Both the position numbers and the translations under genes were made by a program. The notes under the pieces are model-generated. The model had not been told where the DNA came from. It did no database searches and saw nothing but the letters and a program-made list of their open reading frames with translations. From positions 33,603,020-33,667,019 of the forward strand of contig NC_134464.1 in NCBI RefSeq assembly GCF_047948215.1: a stretch of DNA of 64,000 nucleotides. Direction: 5' to 3'. This DNA is from Lycorma delicatula (taxonomy: Eukaryota; Arthropoda; Insecta; Hemiptera; Fulgoridae). Numbering within the stretch: position 1 is the stretch's first letter; the number at the start of each line of letters is the position of its first letter. Positions 1-10,890 of the stretch are shown here, in pieces.

Positions 1-465
1 TACTAACATAATAAAAATAATATAATGTCAAAAAGAATTATTTTTTAAAACTCGATAAGGAATTCAAAATGAATTGAATTCTATTTTACGAAGTATACCT
101 ATTGTAGCGAAACATATTAAAAATATGGAAAGTTTAAAGTAGCAAACAGAAATTAGTATTTTGTGTGGCTTAGAGGTTTTTCAAACTTTGTACTATCTAT
201 ATGAAATAAAGATGATTGTGCGTGTGAAAATGTATTTATGAATTTTCATGATAAAACTTCATAAAATATGATGTAAAAATAAAAATGAATCTCGCAAATT
301 GAGACAACGAATCTGTGAATTTTACTTTTAAATAAGAACAATATTATCTCTATCAAATCAGAGAGTTTTCGAATTGGTTAGCACAATATTTCAGCACACA
401 AGAGAAAAGCTTTATTATAGATACCAAGAGATAGGCTTTATTATTTGTTACCGTTTTTAACCGAC
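1..465. other. A/T-rich sequence, nothing recognised
   Basis: No coding signal, repeat boundary or RNA gene can be supported in this stretch on either strand. Confidence 0.6.
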
Positions 466-720
466 TTCAAAAAAGGAGGTTATGTATTCGAGCCGTGTAT
501 TTTTTTTATATTTGTTAGCGCATAACTTTTTTTCTATTAATCCGATTGAAATAAATCTTGATGCAACCGACGTAGCTGCTTTTCCCGGTGGTACCTGATG
601 TTGACAAATTTTTCTTTTTTTAAAAATCGGTCTGAAAACTGAAAAATATTTTTTTTTGCCGTCCTGCAGGTAGGTAGAGGGACAGTGGTGATCCTGATAT
701 TCTATATGTATGGGTTACGT
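466..720 (+). repeat. Dispersed repeat of a type widespread in insects
   Basis: The block begins with ACCGACTTCAAAAAAGGAGG and continues with a cgagccgtgtatttttttta-like stretch. From memory, very similar openings occur in many insect genomes as interspersed repeats of uncertain class. Neither the right-hand end nor a target duplication can be fixed. It has no coding capacity. Confidence 0.45.
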
Positions 721-1159
721 TAGATGACGTATGGTATACTGTAGAGCAGATATGTGAGTTTCTGCATAACACATGTAGCACCGTTAATAAAACGATCATT
801 TGAGATATCTCGTTTTAAGCCTTTCAGGCCCAATATACATATATTCCGGAACGTATTCGCCAAATTTCAGGAACTGATTCACGATACCAAAATGAGCAAA
901 AAGTTCATATAGATATAAGTCCTATTTTGCTTTGTTTTTCTACTGGACACCATTTTGTGATTTTCAACAAAAAATGTAATTTCTCAGGAACGGATAAACC
1001 TACTTTAATTAAATTTGGCAAATTTAAGACTAGTGTCTTATTCTACAAAATAAAAAAATTTAGTAGTCATCATCTTCAAAAATGTCAAAATGTCGGCTAT
1101 CTTAACTTTTTAATATTCAATATTTTGTATTAATTTGTTTAATAAAATTTTTACTTATG

Positions 1160-1401
1160 TTGACAAAGAATCGAATTGTAGATACAATTAACCCTGCAGT
1201 AAGTTTTCGCACCGTATTGCAAGGTGGTAATTTTTATTATTATTTATTTATTTTTATTAATTTACTATTATTACTTATTATTGATAATTTTTATAACATT
1301 TAGTGGAGGAAATAAAAACAGGCAACAAATTATCAGCTTGCATTACGGTGCGCAAGCGTACTGCAGGATTAATTGTCTGCAATAATTCGATTGTTTGTCA
1401 A
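1160..1401. mobile_element. Foldback (MITE-like) element with ~64-bp inverted arms
   Basis: Positions 1160-1223 and 1337-1401 are imperfect inverted repeats of 64-65 bases, about 80-85% identical by eye. The arms start TTGACAAA and share CTGCAGTA and CGCACCGTA blocks. The ~113-base centre is A/T-rich and has no coding potential. This is the architecture of a non-autonomous DNA transposon. No clear target-site duplication is visible, so the superfamily is not assigned. Confidence 0.6.
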
Positions 1402-1554
1402 AAACAAACACTTTTATTGAATTTATTCATCAAACAAAAAAAATTAAATTTATTTTAACTTTTTTTAAATTCGGTTAAATTGTTTTTGTACACAAATTAT
1501 TTTACTTATTTTTCTACCTCTAAACTAATAAAATATGTTTAAAGCATTTATACC

Positions 1555-2265
1555 TTTTTACTTCCTTGTACGAAGTAAAGGAAGTATTGTGATCGCAAAA
1601 ATTTTTTTTTCATATTTCAACGGAAATATCCATTTCGAACATTTCTGAATCCATTTCAATTAGTTTCGATGTGAAATCTGTATGTACGTACGTACATACG
1701 TATGTATTTCACATAACTCAAAAACAATTAGCCGTAGGATGTTGAAATTTTGGATTTAGGACTGTTGTAACCTCTAGTTGTGCACCTCCCCTTTTGATTG
1801 CAATCGATTGAACCAAAAGTGTCCAAAACAACCCAAAACAGTTAAGAAAAAGTTATGAAAAAGACTTTTTCTCAACTGCAGTAATAAGCCCTAATTGAGA
1901 GTTTTATAACGATATATCATAAGTGGTACTTATTTTATTGGTTCCAGAGTTATAGCCAAATGAAATTTCAATTAATGATTATTTGGATCTTAGAAGAGAA
2001 ATGTGCATCGGTTCGAATCAGACTTTATTAGCTTTCTTTTTTAACTTTTTTTTTTTAATTTAAATATATTGATGTATTAATCTCTGATTGTAAATAAAAA
2101 TTACGATAAATAATAATTTAATAATAAGAAAAAAAAATATGAGAAGTTATTAATGCAATAAAATTTTATGTAGTTTTCATTTTACAAAAAAAAATATATA
2201 TCTGTAATTTATTATGCGTACAAGGAGGTCATGTGGTTTCTAATCAGATTTCTCATTATTATAGA
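1555..2265 (+). mobile_element. TACTTCC-family element, near full length (copy T1)
   Basis: This is one of about eight related pieces in the window. The 5' end reads TTTTTACTTCCTTGTACG and contains a hairpin (ACTTCCTT, 10-base loop, AAGGAAGT). The body has blocks shared by all copies: CTCAAAAACAATTAGCCGTA, GATGTTGAAATTTTGGAT and a purine/pyrimidine palindromic centre. Near 2010-2020 a GGTTCGAATC block resembles the T-arm (B box) of a tRNA. A T-run and an A/T-rich tail follow. CGTACAAGGAGGT at 2217-2229 is the inverse of the 5' motif. It has no reading frame. Class unknown. Confidence 0.7.
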
Positions 2266-3626
2266 ATTGTTTATGAATGTGTGTCTGATCGGATCAAGTA
2301 CTTGATCATTCTAGGAAAATACTTGAGGAAGTTTCTTATTTTGATCATAAAGTAGAACATCTCTGTATTCCTGAGGTGATCAATAAAATAATATATTATT
2401 AGTACCAACCACAGTATAAAATAACTATTTATTAACATAAACTGGTTTTAAAATCACATGCTACCAAGAATCATCGTAACGTAATCCAAATACGAATGTC
2501 AAACTAAATGGTACGACACTCAGTTCTGTAATAACAATATCTGAGGTACCTTGATTTAGAATGAAGGAATCTCAAAATAGATTTTATTTTTTATGTTCTA
2601 TTTTTAAATAAACTGTACTGATATTTCTCAATAAAAAATTATTACTTAAGTAATATAATATGGTAAAATTCTTAATGGTGAAGCTCTAAAAGTAGCTGTA
2701 AAAAGTCGTAAAAAAGTTATGACAATAAAAGGTTTGCAAAGTTTAAAATAAAATATGAATGAATTTTATTTTAAATTTATTATAATTAAAAGAGTAAAAA
2801 AAAAAAACACGTTAAAGTATTAATTTTATTCATTTTATATGTTGTATTATGAAGGAGGATTCTGATGTTGAGGTGATTAAAACTGGCGTGTTAAGTTTTA
2901 ATTAAATCTGGTCGTACGTTTTAATTTATCGCCAGGTATAAATCACATAAAATTAATTACTCTCTTAGTGGACATTTTTAAAGAATAAAGGTTTGGCACC
3001 GAATGAGTGTGCAAATGTGTTCTTGTGTATTGTGCGTAAAAAAAAGAAAAAAAAATTTTTCCAACCGTTACAATAGCCTAGACAAAAGAAATGAATTCCG
3101 TTTTCCTATTGTTTTATTTTACGTATAAAAAATTGTGTATTTTTCTTTGTTAATTGATTACTCACAAATATAACTAAGAACATTACAGAATAATAAAAAT
3201 AATAGATTTATTACATTTTCTAATACCAATATGTATATATGTTATATAATATGGTTTTATTTATTTTTATTTTTTTATGAACATTATATTAAAAATTTAT
3301 ATTATATGAAAAACGATCCAGTTACTACCTGACGGCAATCCTCTTTTCTTGGAATTAATCAATAGGCCTATAGAATACATAATCATGTCATTATAGATTG
3401 CAGTGGATTTTTAATTGCAGAAGAGATTCATTGTCTTAGGAGATATCTACTGAAGATACCTGGCAAGAAAATACAGTATAAATTTGAACAACGCGTAATG
3501 CAATTATAAAATACAAACAACAATGCACACAAAGCTGGTAACAAATTGCACATAAATCAGCAAATAATCAAATAGAGAAAAAAAGGGTAAATGGTCAATA
3601 AACATAAAGAAAAGAACAATATTTAC
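2266..3626. other. No recognisable gene
   Basis: A/T-rich sequence with short homopolymer runs. The end of this stretch (about 3504-3626) would be intron if the adjoining minus-strand exon-like segment is real, but nothing supports a gene on its own. Confidence 0.5.
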
Positions 3627-3922
3627 CGCACAACAGTCTTGATACAATACTTGAAATTTTTGCAGTCGTCTAACTTCCTCACTGTTATCCAATTCGTTGA
3701 CAGCCAGATGGTTTGCATGCCTGTTAAGCTTAAGTGTATACATTGAGCTTAACCGGTGAATTTTTTCAGGAATAGATGCCACCTGGATAATCGTAGATTT
3801 ACTTGTTCATAGCAAACCATGGCGCTTACAATATGTTCCTCAGCACTTTGTTCTGGAACCTTTTGGTAGATGTCAATATTGCTATATCCTGCCGTACTCC
3901 TAATTTTTTCTTCTAGGCCCAT
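3627..3922 (-). pseudogene. Frameshifted exon-like relic, weakly like dynactin subunit 3 (p24)
   Basis: On the minus strand an open stretch from an ATG at 3922 encodes a segment containing AEEHIVSAMVCYEQVN. After a frame change near 3790-3800 a second stretch continues with IPEKIHRLSSMYTLKLNRHA and LQKFQVLYQDCC. The order and spacing resemble the C-terminal half of dynactin subunit 3, a coiled-coil shoulder subunit of the dynein activator dynactin, in which an AEEQ..LEQVN block precedes a VPE...RLQ.L block. The second stretch ends at a splice-donor-like GCG|GTAAAT (donor GT at 3625-3626). The frame break cannot be a normal intron because only ~20 bases separate the two parts. A decayed duplicate or captured exon is therefore more likely than a live gene. 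The assignment is from memory of the family and is weak. Confidence 0.3.
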
Positions 3923-3954
3923 ATTGACTTAAAAACCTCTTACTTACCAACTCT

Positions 3955-4046
3955 TTTTACTTCCTTGTACGAAGGATAGGAAGTATTGTGATCACGAAAA
4001 ATTTCGGTCTTCAGATTTCATCTCTTTTTATCTTTTTTATAACATT
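3955..4046 (+). mobile_element. TACTTCC-family fragment with internal deletion (T2a)
   Basis: The first ~70 bases of the family (ACTTCCTTGTACG, then the gaagtattgtgatc block) are joined directly to the T-rich sequence that normally follows the tRNA-like block. The centre has been deleted. The next copy begins inside it at 4047, so this is the older insertion. Confidence 0.6.
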
Positions 4047-4394
4047 GTTTTACTTCCTTGTACGAAGTAAAGCAAGTATTGTGATCGCAAAACATTTCAT
4101 TTTTCAGATTTTAACTAAAATAACCATTTTGAACACTCCTCAATCAATTTTGAGCAGTTTCGGCGTGACGTCTGCACGTATGTGTGTATGTATCTCGCAT
4201 AACTCAAAAACGATTAGCCATAGGATGTTGAAATTTTGGATTAAGCAATGTTGTAACATCTAGTTGTATACCTCTCTTTTTGATTGAAATCCAAATAAAA
4301 ATAACAATTTTTATTAATGAAATATCTGGACCTAAAAGGGAAGCCACATCGGTTCGAATCAGACTACATTTCCTTTTATCTTTTTTTTTAATTA
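4047..4394 (+). mobile_element. TACTTCC-family element, shortened (T2b)
   Basis: It opens with TTTTACTTCCTTGTACGAAG and carries the CTCAAAAACGATTAGCC and GATGTTGAAATTTTGGAT blocks. It lacks about 100 bases of the centre. It keeps GGTTCGAATC at 4351-4360, followed by the T-run. It lies directly in the T-rich tail of T2a, a nested insertion within one family. Confidence 0.65.
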
Positions 4395-5280
4395 AAATAT
4401 ATTATTTAATAATTGTCAAATTATTAATTTGATAATTAATTATTAATTAATTAATAATTTGACTGTTGAAAAAAATTTACATTTTTTTATAAAATTTTTA
4501 ATAAAATAAAATGTTATTCTCAAATATTATTATTATTTTTTTTTATATTATAATTGAATTATTATTTATCGTAAATTTTTTTAGTCAATTTTTTTGTAGA
4601 ACGCTACTCTAGAAAAATGAAAGAAGCATGGGCTAAAAATTTGATTAAGCGTGCTCTCTAAATGGGCTATTCGAAAAGAAAAAAAAGAGATTTATTTCTA
4701 AACTATTTTAATTTTATTGCAAATAATTAGACAATTATGTTTTACTATTTATGTTTATGTTTTTCTATTTTATATATTGATGCTATTATTTTCATTTTAA
4801 ATTAATAATTTTTGGGAATTATTTATATCCTGTATAATAAAATGTACGTTAGATAGTCATTTTTAATGTTATTATTATTATTTTAAATAAAAACGTTGAA
4901 ATATACAATGTATTATTTCATTATGGGTTTAAAACATATATAGTACAGTATTTTCCTTGTTTGTTACATCTATTCACAAACGTTCACAGGTATTTACATA
5001 AAAACTAATTTTTAGGTCATAAACAAATCAGGTGATAGATTAAACCGAATGAAAATAAACTGTAAATTCATCTAACTGATACAAATAAAATAATTACTCA
5101 TATACAGAATAAATGGAAAATTGATTGCACGTAAATTTATCACAGAAATTTTATAAGTAAACTCCAAAAAACATAGGTCTTTCTTTTTTCATAAAACGAA
5201 GAAATAAATTATATTTATCTAATTGATGATCTAGAAAATTAGTTAACATAAATTGTCAGCATAAATAAGAAAGAAATTTA
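4395..5280. other. A/T-rich; one short inverted repeat only
   Basis: A perfect 15-base inverted repeat (GTCAAATTATTAATT at 4415-4429 and its complement at 4449-4463, 19-base loop) may belong to the tail of the preceding repeat. Nothing else is recognised. Confidence 0.5.
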
Positions 5281-5709
5281 TGAATACGCTCAACCATGCG
5301 TAAGTGAGGGTTCAGAAAGGACGGTATAAATCCAGTGTTTTTACCTCTCCCGTGTGCAGCACATGCTAGCGCGTAGTCGTGTTCTTCGGTTGTTTCAACC
5401 TTTTATATTCCGATCGGACTTCGATGAGGGGGAAAAGTAAGACCTTTGTCCTGGAAGGGGATCTCTTTGGTGTCCTCATTTGAGGCGTAGCATAAAGACC
5501 GGAGTCCCGGTGGAGATCTCTACGAGGTCCCCTAATTACAGGCATAATGACTAATTAAAGACCGAGTCCCGGCTGTCTTGGGGGAACGTCAGTTCTCAAC
5601 TAACCAGTTTGAGGCGATGGCATCCCCTGGAGCCGTGTTCATGCTTGGTTTTGGGTCTAGCTCTAAGGGGAGTGATAAAAACTGATGAACTAAAAAAAAA
5701 AAAAAAAAA
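5281..5709 (+). mobile_element. 3' tail of an R1-like LINE, ending in poly(A)
   Basis: A G+C-rich island in A/T-rich surroundings ends at an 18-base A run (about 5692-5709), as in a reverse-transcribed 3' end. The block cataaagaccg-gagtcccg recurs within it and is also present at 48868-48890, where it follows a recognisable LINE ORF2 C-terminus. That links this tail to the same family. No coding part is left, so it is a 5'-truncated insertion. Confidence 0.55.
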
Positions 5710-5735
5710 CTTTTATATTCTAAGATATGTAAAAT

Positions 5736-6687
5736 ATGTTCGGAAAGTCACTTTGCAGTATGCTTTAGAATTATGTGGTGCATTTTATTCTTTCGGTGTT
5801 AGGTTGGTTGCTCTGTGGGTTTGTTATATGAGCAAGATATCGGACTTGCTACCACTCGTAAAGCTAAGAAAAGAACTGAAACTTTTTGCCTACAAAGTAA
5901 TGTTCAAGAACTGAAACCTACAGAACCAAAAGTCTAGATTATTGTATATGGTTTAAGGGTTTTGTTGACCAAAATTCTGTAGGTGACCTTGACATTATAT
6001 TTTGATAGATGAAGCATAGTGTCATCTGGGAGGGTATATTAATAAACAAAATACACGACTGTGGTCGACTAGTAACCCCAATAAATTACACGAAAAATCT
6101 TTACACCAAGCAAAAATTGTAATATGGGTCGGTGTGAATAGAGCGCTCATTGTGGGTGCAATATTTTTTTAAAAATACAGTTAAACTGGGTTGTACTGAA
6201 TAACTTCATTAACCAGCTAACAGAAGCGGAAATCAATCACGGTTGGTTAGAAAATGATGGCGTCACAGCACACACAACTAACAGATCAATTACTTATTTA
6301 CGAAATGTGTTTGGTGAACAAATTATGTCGAGGGGGTTTGTGGCCTGCACGATCGCCCGATCTGACTGCTCTAGATTACTTTTTATGGGGGGGGGGCAGC
6401 GAAACAAAACATTCATGATTGACGAACTAAAAACCTCAATAACCGCGATACCTACGAGACATTCCAGTACATAAGCTGGTTAAACTGTATGAAAAAAAAA
6501 TGAAACGTATGCAGTGTTGTATTGATGTTAGAGGAGGTCATTTTCAACACACTTATTATAAACTATTCCAGTTACTTTAATATCCGTTTTTATAGAATAA
6601 CGAAAGAAAAAATAAAGCAATAATTAAGAAAGTTTCGTCATTACATTTCCATAATTCCAGTGCACAAAAACCTTCCGAACGCACTGT
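5736..6687 (+). pseudogene. Decayed mariner-type transposon (lineage 1)
   Basis: Ends in inverted orientation are visible: GTTCGGAAAGTCACTTTGCA near 5738, and the complement of CAGTGCGTTCGGAAGG at about 6670-6686 next to a TA. Between them the plus strand carries transposase pieces in shifting frames: an IVIWVGVNRALIV-like stretch near 6115-6155, DGVTAHT with ITYLRNVFGEQIMSRG near 6256-6340, and ARSPDLTALDYFLW near 6346-6390. In mariner transposases the DGxxxHT aspartate is the second catalytic acidic residue, and the third lies in the SPDLxxLDxFLW motif. Several frameshifts, stops and a run of G at 6388-6397 make it inactive. Confidence 0.75.
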
Positions 6688-7353
6688 ATAAATGTTGATA
6701 ACTAGTATACTACACTTAATTCAGTTATTACACTTATTCAACATGGAGGGTTGATACACTGATGAAAAGCAAGCTGTGTATGTGTTAAATTTAAATACGA
6801 ATTATTTTTATTATGTATGTCGTAAAAATTGACCGTTAGGACTAAAATTCCTACAACTTTAAGTTACAGAAAAACCTTAAAAAAGAAGAAAATTAATTCA
6901 TTAAAAAGCTGAAAACGAATGCTGAAATTTTCTGAAATTTTTGATTAAAGTTTAATACTTAAAATTTTATTTTTACTATAGTACTACTCTTAAATATGAT
7001 TGCTATCCTAAAGGTATTTCTTAATTTTTTTAATTATTTAATTTATATATATTTATTAAAAAAAATTAAGCAATTCTTTTAAAATGTAAAACATATTTTT
7101 TTAAAATATATCCGATTTAAATATAGAAAAAAAATCAGCCTTATACTAATGTATTACCATAACCTGATTTTAATAAAAAAAAGTTGGTAACAAACAAGTG
7201 AAATCACAATAGGTTTGGGTAAATTAAAAAAAAAACCAATGTTAATTCTCAGATAAAGATTGAAAAAGGTTTTCACTTTAATAATTTAATAACATTATTT
7301 AGAATTTTCAAACGTCATTTAGAAAAAAATAATAAATTTAAAAAATTCAACTA
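6688..7353. other. No recognisable feature
   Basis: A/T-rich filler without coding signal or clear repeat boundary. Confidence 0.55.
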
Positions 7354-7663
7354 TCTATATAATAAATAAATGCAAATGTTCGTTTGTACAAAATCTTAAA
7401 TCTCCGAAAGTTCTTCACCGATTGTTATGAAATTTTACCACAATGTTACATTCGAATACGCGCGTGCTTTTTTTTACCAACCATTTATATACCTAATATA
7501 TCACACCTGTTACAGGTAAAAACATGTTTTTTTTTAAAAAACAGCGCTGTCTATTGGACGTAAAAGCGACACACGCTATATTAAATATTGTACGATTTCA
7601 TTTCAATTTTTGCGATATGTGTGTCTGATATAGATCTAATAAACTACTGGACCGATTTACGCG

Positions 7664-8040
7664 TGGGGGAAAAAGGGAGAAACGGAAAAGGAAAAAGGAA
7701 GAAGGTAAAAAGGTAAAAAGGGAAGAAGGGAAAAATGAAAAAAGAAGAAAACTGGAATAGGAAAAACGGGAAAAGGAAACGGAGAGGAATAAGAGGAAAG
7801 AGTAAGGGGGAAAGGAAAACCAGGGGAAAAGAAATTAGGGAAGGCAAGAGAAAGGGGTAAGTTAACGGGAAAATGGGGAAAGGATAAGGGAAAGTTGTGA
7901 CATGGGAAGGGAAAGGTAATATGGTAAAAATGAAAATGGGAAAAAGGAAAATTAGGAAGAGTAAAAGAAAAAAAGATAAGGGAGAAAGGGGAGAAGAAAA
8001 AAGGAAAACGGAGAAAGATTAAAATTGAAATAGGGAAAGC
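7664..8040 (+). repeat. Polypurine tract inside Helitron H1
   Basis: About 375 bases composed almost entirely of A and G, built from irregular GGGAAAA/GGAAAA units with few pyrimidine interruptions. The homologous tracts in the other two copies are much shorter (about 220 and 140 bases). Such sequences can form triplex DNA in principle. Confidence 0.8.
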
Positions 8041-8110
8041 TTAAATTTTGTGAAGTTCCGTAATGTTCATTTTGTTAATGTACGATCAAACTTTCAATTG
8101 TATTCATTTA

Positions 8111-8113
<3 letters not shown>

Positions 8114-8149
<36 letters not shown>
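8114..8149. repeat. (TA)n microsatellite
   Basis: About 18 TA units. Copy H2 has (TA)n in the same place, so the microsatellite is part of the Helitron and not an independent repeat. Confidence 0.9.
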
Positions 8150-8153
<4 letters not shown>

Positions 8154-8195
8154 CACTCAAATCTAACAATAGCGACGTACTGCCGGGTCTGCTGG

Positions 8196-9829
8196 TTTGG
8201 AATAAAACTGTGCTTTCTTATAACTCTAACTTTCCGATCTGTTAGAAAAACGTTCACAATTCACAATTTTAAGGTTATAAGTGTTATTGCAAGAGATGGA
8301 AAATATTTACAACCAACAAAGGTTTATTTACAGAAAAGTGTTTAGAAAATTTGATTGACAGAAACGTTTAAAAAATTTATAAAATAGTAATTTATATATT
8401 TCTTATTTATTTAATGGGCTACTTAAATACTATGTATTTTTGATCCATATTAATGTGTTATAATAAATAATTAATTAATTTTAACCCTTTGGGAACCAGC
8501 TAAAACAACCTGTTGTTGGTATAGTTCCCACTTAAAGCGGTTGACTGTACATCGGTCCCAGTAGGCTTGTGTCTATTCTCTTTTCAACTCCTTCAGTTGT
8601 TATCTTAAAATTATATATCAAACACGTTCATTATAATATCGTATTATAATGAACCTTTTAAGTAAATAAAACGCAAAAATGAAATATTGAATTTTAAATT
8701 ACAGAGTAGCCTATTTAAAACCGATCCGAATAAATGCTTGCTTTGATGGATATATAATTTAGCGTATTATAAATGATAAAATCACTTTCTTGATTCATTC
8801 TCTAATATAGCACATGTTAACATATTGATAGTATGAAATACGTCAAATTTTCTATTTAATGAATAAAGATAAATTTTTACGAATATTTTTATGAAATAAA
8901 TTATTATAATTTGTATTACGTAAAGTTATGTTAGAAAATACAGTCTTTAATATTAATTTTTCTTTTATATTATAAAATATAATTTTTTTTACAAAGTAAA
9001 TATAAAGCTTTTATTTCTTTTACTTGATTTTTGAGCCTAGTAGTTGTTTGTCCCTTCCATCTTTGGCCTCTGTTCCCAAGTTTCAATATAACATTAATAA
9101 ATATAAAAATTTAAATCTACTAAATCTACCTTGAGTTTTTATATGATTTAAGTTTTGCGTATTTTAATGTTTAAAATTATGTTAATTATGAAGTAACTTT
9201 TAAATAATTAGTAAATAGTTTTAAACATAGTCTGTATAATATTACATGTATATATATATACATATATATGTATATAGTAAAAGTGACAAGAAGAGATCAT
9301 ACATGTAACTTAAGTGAGATGAGAGATAGGGTGTGGATTTTATTAAAGAAGGGTGATTGTGTTGATTCATTAATAACAATGGTGACAGCCCTGAGTGTCA
9401 TGTCAACTCAGTATTCTATAGTAGTAGCTACATAGAAAACAACATTTGCAATAAACAACTACTACTCACAATAGCAACTTCTCTTCTGGCTCATAAACAC
9501 AAAATATTGTTGAAATTTATAAAAAATTGTATTTTGAGTTTGAGACAACGATGTAACATTATTGATAATGACGTCCTACATTTTTTCGTTGGAAGAGTGG
9601 AAACCTTTTACAAGCACCATATAGTCTCGTACTCCACTGTAGAGTGTATTTCTTCCTCGAGGGCCTACCTACTAAAATTCCTCCCTCCACTCTACGAAAA
9701 AAAAACCAGGTAAGATACCAGGTCCACTCTACGGTATTATCACAACAACTCATGTGTCTTGTCTCCATCAGCAAGTACACCATCGCTGGCTCCACGCCTC
9801 GAACTCAACGAGAACCTGAGGTTTATTTT
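8196..9829. other. No supported gene
   Basis: A/T-rich to about 9280, then mixed composition. The part 9600-9829 may be the 3' untranslated tail of the minus-strand LINE that follows, but its end is not visible. Overlapping short open frames on both strands here look like chance. Confidence 0.4.
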
Positions 9830-10257
9830 TTTAAATTTTGTTTTATAACCTCGAACTTGGGCCCGGGATCCTGTCTCAACGGAGTCATCTGTGGATATCT
9901 TCCGCCATTTGTGTGCGAATGATCTTAACATCTTGGACCCCACCTGCCACAATCGCTCGGACCCTACCACTGTCCCAATGATGTTCTCCTGGATAAGCAC
10001 CCCTAATTCGCTCCTGCATACTTTTCTATTATGAAGGAACCAATCGAACACAAAAATGTATGTCCTGCGGTATCCCCTTTCCACCAATAATCACATTCGC
10101 GTTAGGTCTTAGCATCCGCGCACACAATTATTCCTTAAAACTTGTCCGGTACGGAAATGGGTCAATTCGTATCAAAATTCCCCATGTTTTAGGCACAGTC
10201 ATCTCGGAAGTTCTGAGATAAGTCTGTCGTTCTATCTACCTTTTGTTGACAGATCGC
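9830..10257 (-). pseudogene. R1-like LINE ORF2 C-terminus, frameshifted
   Basis: Read on the minus strand from about 10130, the sequence encodes CDYW..KGDTAGHTFLC, matching the CxYC...DTAEHTxFxC zinc-binding segment at the end of R1/I-type LINE ORF2 proteins (the second cysteine is now W). One frame later it encodes VCRSELGVLIQENIIGTVVG and SERLWQVGSKMLRSF, the typical LGxxLxPENI..ML.SExxW tail. The upstream nucleotides to 10257 align by eye with the plus-strand relic at 56395-56520, so the two are copies of one family. A SINE interrupts it at 10258. Inactive. Confidence 0.6.
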
Positions 10258-10550
10258 ACCTCTCTCTTTTTCTATTTAGCTCCAGGCACCACCGTAAGGT
10301 ATTATTTCAGGGAATGAATGAGCGTGATAAGTATGAATGTAAAGGAAGTGTAGTCTTGTACAGTGTCAGGTAGACCATTCCTGAGAAGTGTGGTTAATTG
10401 AAAACCCCACCACCAAAGAACACCGGTATCCACGATCTAGTATTCAAATCCGTATAAACATAACTGCCTTTACAAGGATTTTAACGTTAGAACTCTCGAC
10501 TTCGAAATCAGCTGATTTATGATGAGGAATTCACCACTAGATCAATCAGG
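10258..10550 (-). mobile_element. tRNA-derived SINE (SINE1, copy A)
   Basis: On the minus strand the 5' part has a tRNA-like A box (TCTAGTGGTGAATTC) at about 10521-10541, followed by AATCAGCTGATTTCGAAGTC. The B-box region (10477-10490) is degenerate. The body has ATCGTGGATACCGGTG, CAATTAACCACACTTCTCAG, ACAAGACTACACTTCCTTTA and a tail CTAAATAGAAAAAGAGAG. The copy at 22655-22954 matches along its whole length. It sits inside the LINE relic. Confidence 0.7.
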
Positions 10551-10890
10551 TGGATTACGTCGCTACCACCTGCGGACAAAATGTCTCCGCATCCACCTCA
10601 ACAGTATATTTCCGCTCTCTTTCAAACGAGGAGACCAAGGGTGCAAGTTTGCTCATTATGTAGGTGGCATGGCCTGAAACAGTCCTATACTTCAACGTAC
10701 CCAAAACGAGACAGCTCTGGGCACCCGGCAAGAATTGCACGGACTCTTCCCCTCTCGGACCAGCGACAGATCACAGTGGTGCTTTAAAAAATACTTTTGA
10801 GAACACCACTGGGTCTAGACCTTCCGCTTCGATGTACGGTGACCTACGTTGTTTCATTATCTGATCGATAGCAGCAGCCGTTTTTTTTTC
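10551..10890 (-). other. G+C-richer block, possibly upstream part of the LINE
   Basis: Its composition matches the LINE segment on the other side of the SINE, so it may be interrupted LINE sequence. I could not find a recognisable reverse-transcriptase or endonuclease motif. The overlapping open frames on both strands are not evidence of a gene. Confidence 0.25.

Larger units (their letters stand above)
7354..8195 (+). mobile_element. Non-autonomous Helitron with purine tract (copy H1)
   Basis: The 5' end TCTATATAATAAATAAATGC is preceded by A. The 3' end is a short G+C-rich stretch, GCGACGTACTGCCGGGTCTG, followed by CTGG (a CTRR-type end) and then T. This fits Helitron insertion between A and T. 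The body contains ACAGCGCTGTCTATTGGACG, a block shared with copies at 19530 and 40236. The element carries an almost pure purine tract and a (TA)n run before the 3' end. It has no Rep/helicase coding. Confidence 0.65.

Noticed and set aside
7644..7847. Phe/Pro/Leu-rich minus-strand open frame
   Set aside because: Complement of the Helitron purine tract; low complexity only.
8481..9097. TTAACCCTTTGGGAACC at 8481, suggestive of a piggyBac-type end with TTAA target
   Set aside because: The would-be right end (GTTCCCAAG near 9073, TTAA near 9094) matches for only about 8 bases, and there is no transposase. Too weak to call.
9507..10087. Overlapping open frames on both strands around 9.5-10 kb as a host gene
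   Set aside because: The only interpretable signal is the minus-strand LINE ORF2 tail; the others lack motifs and overlap it in shadow frames.
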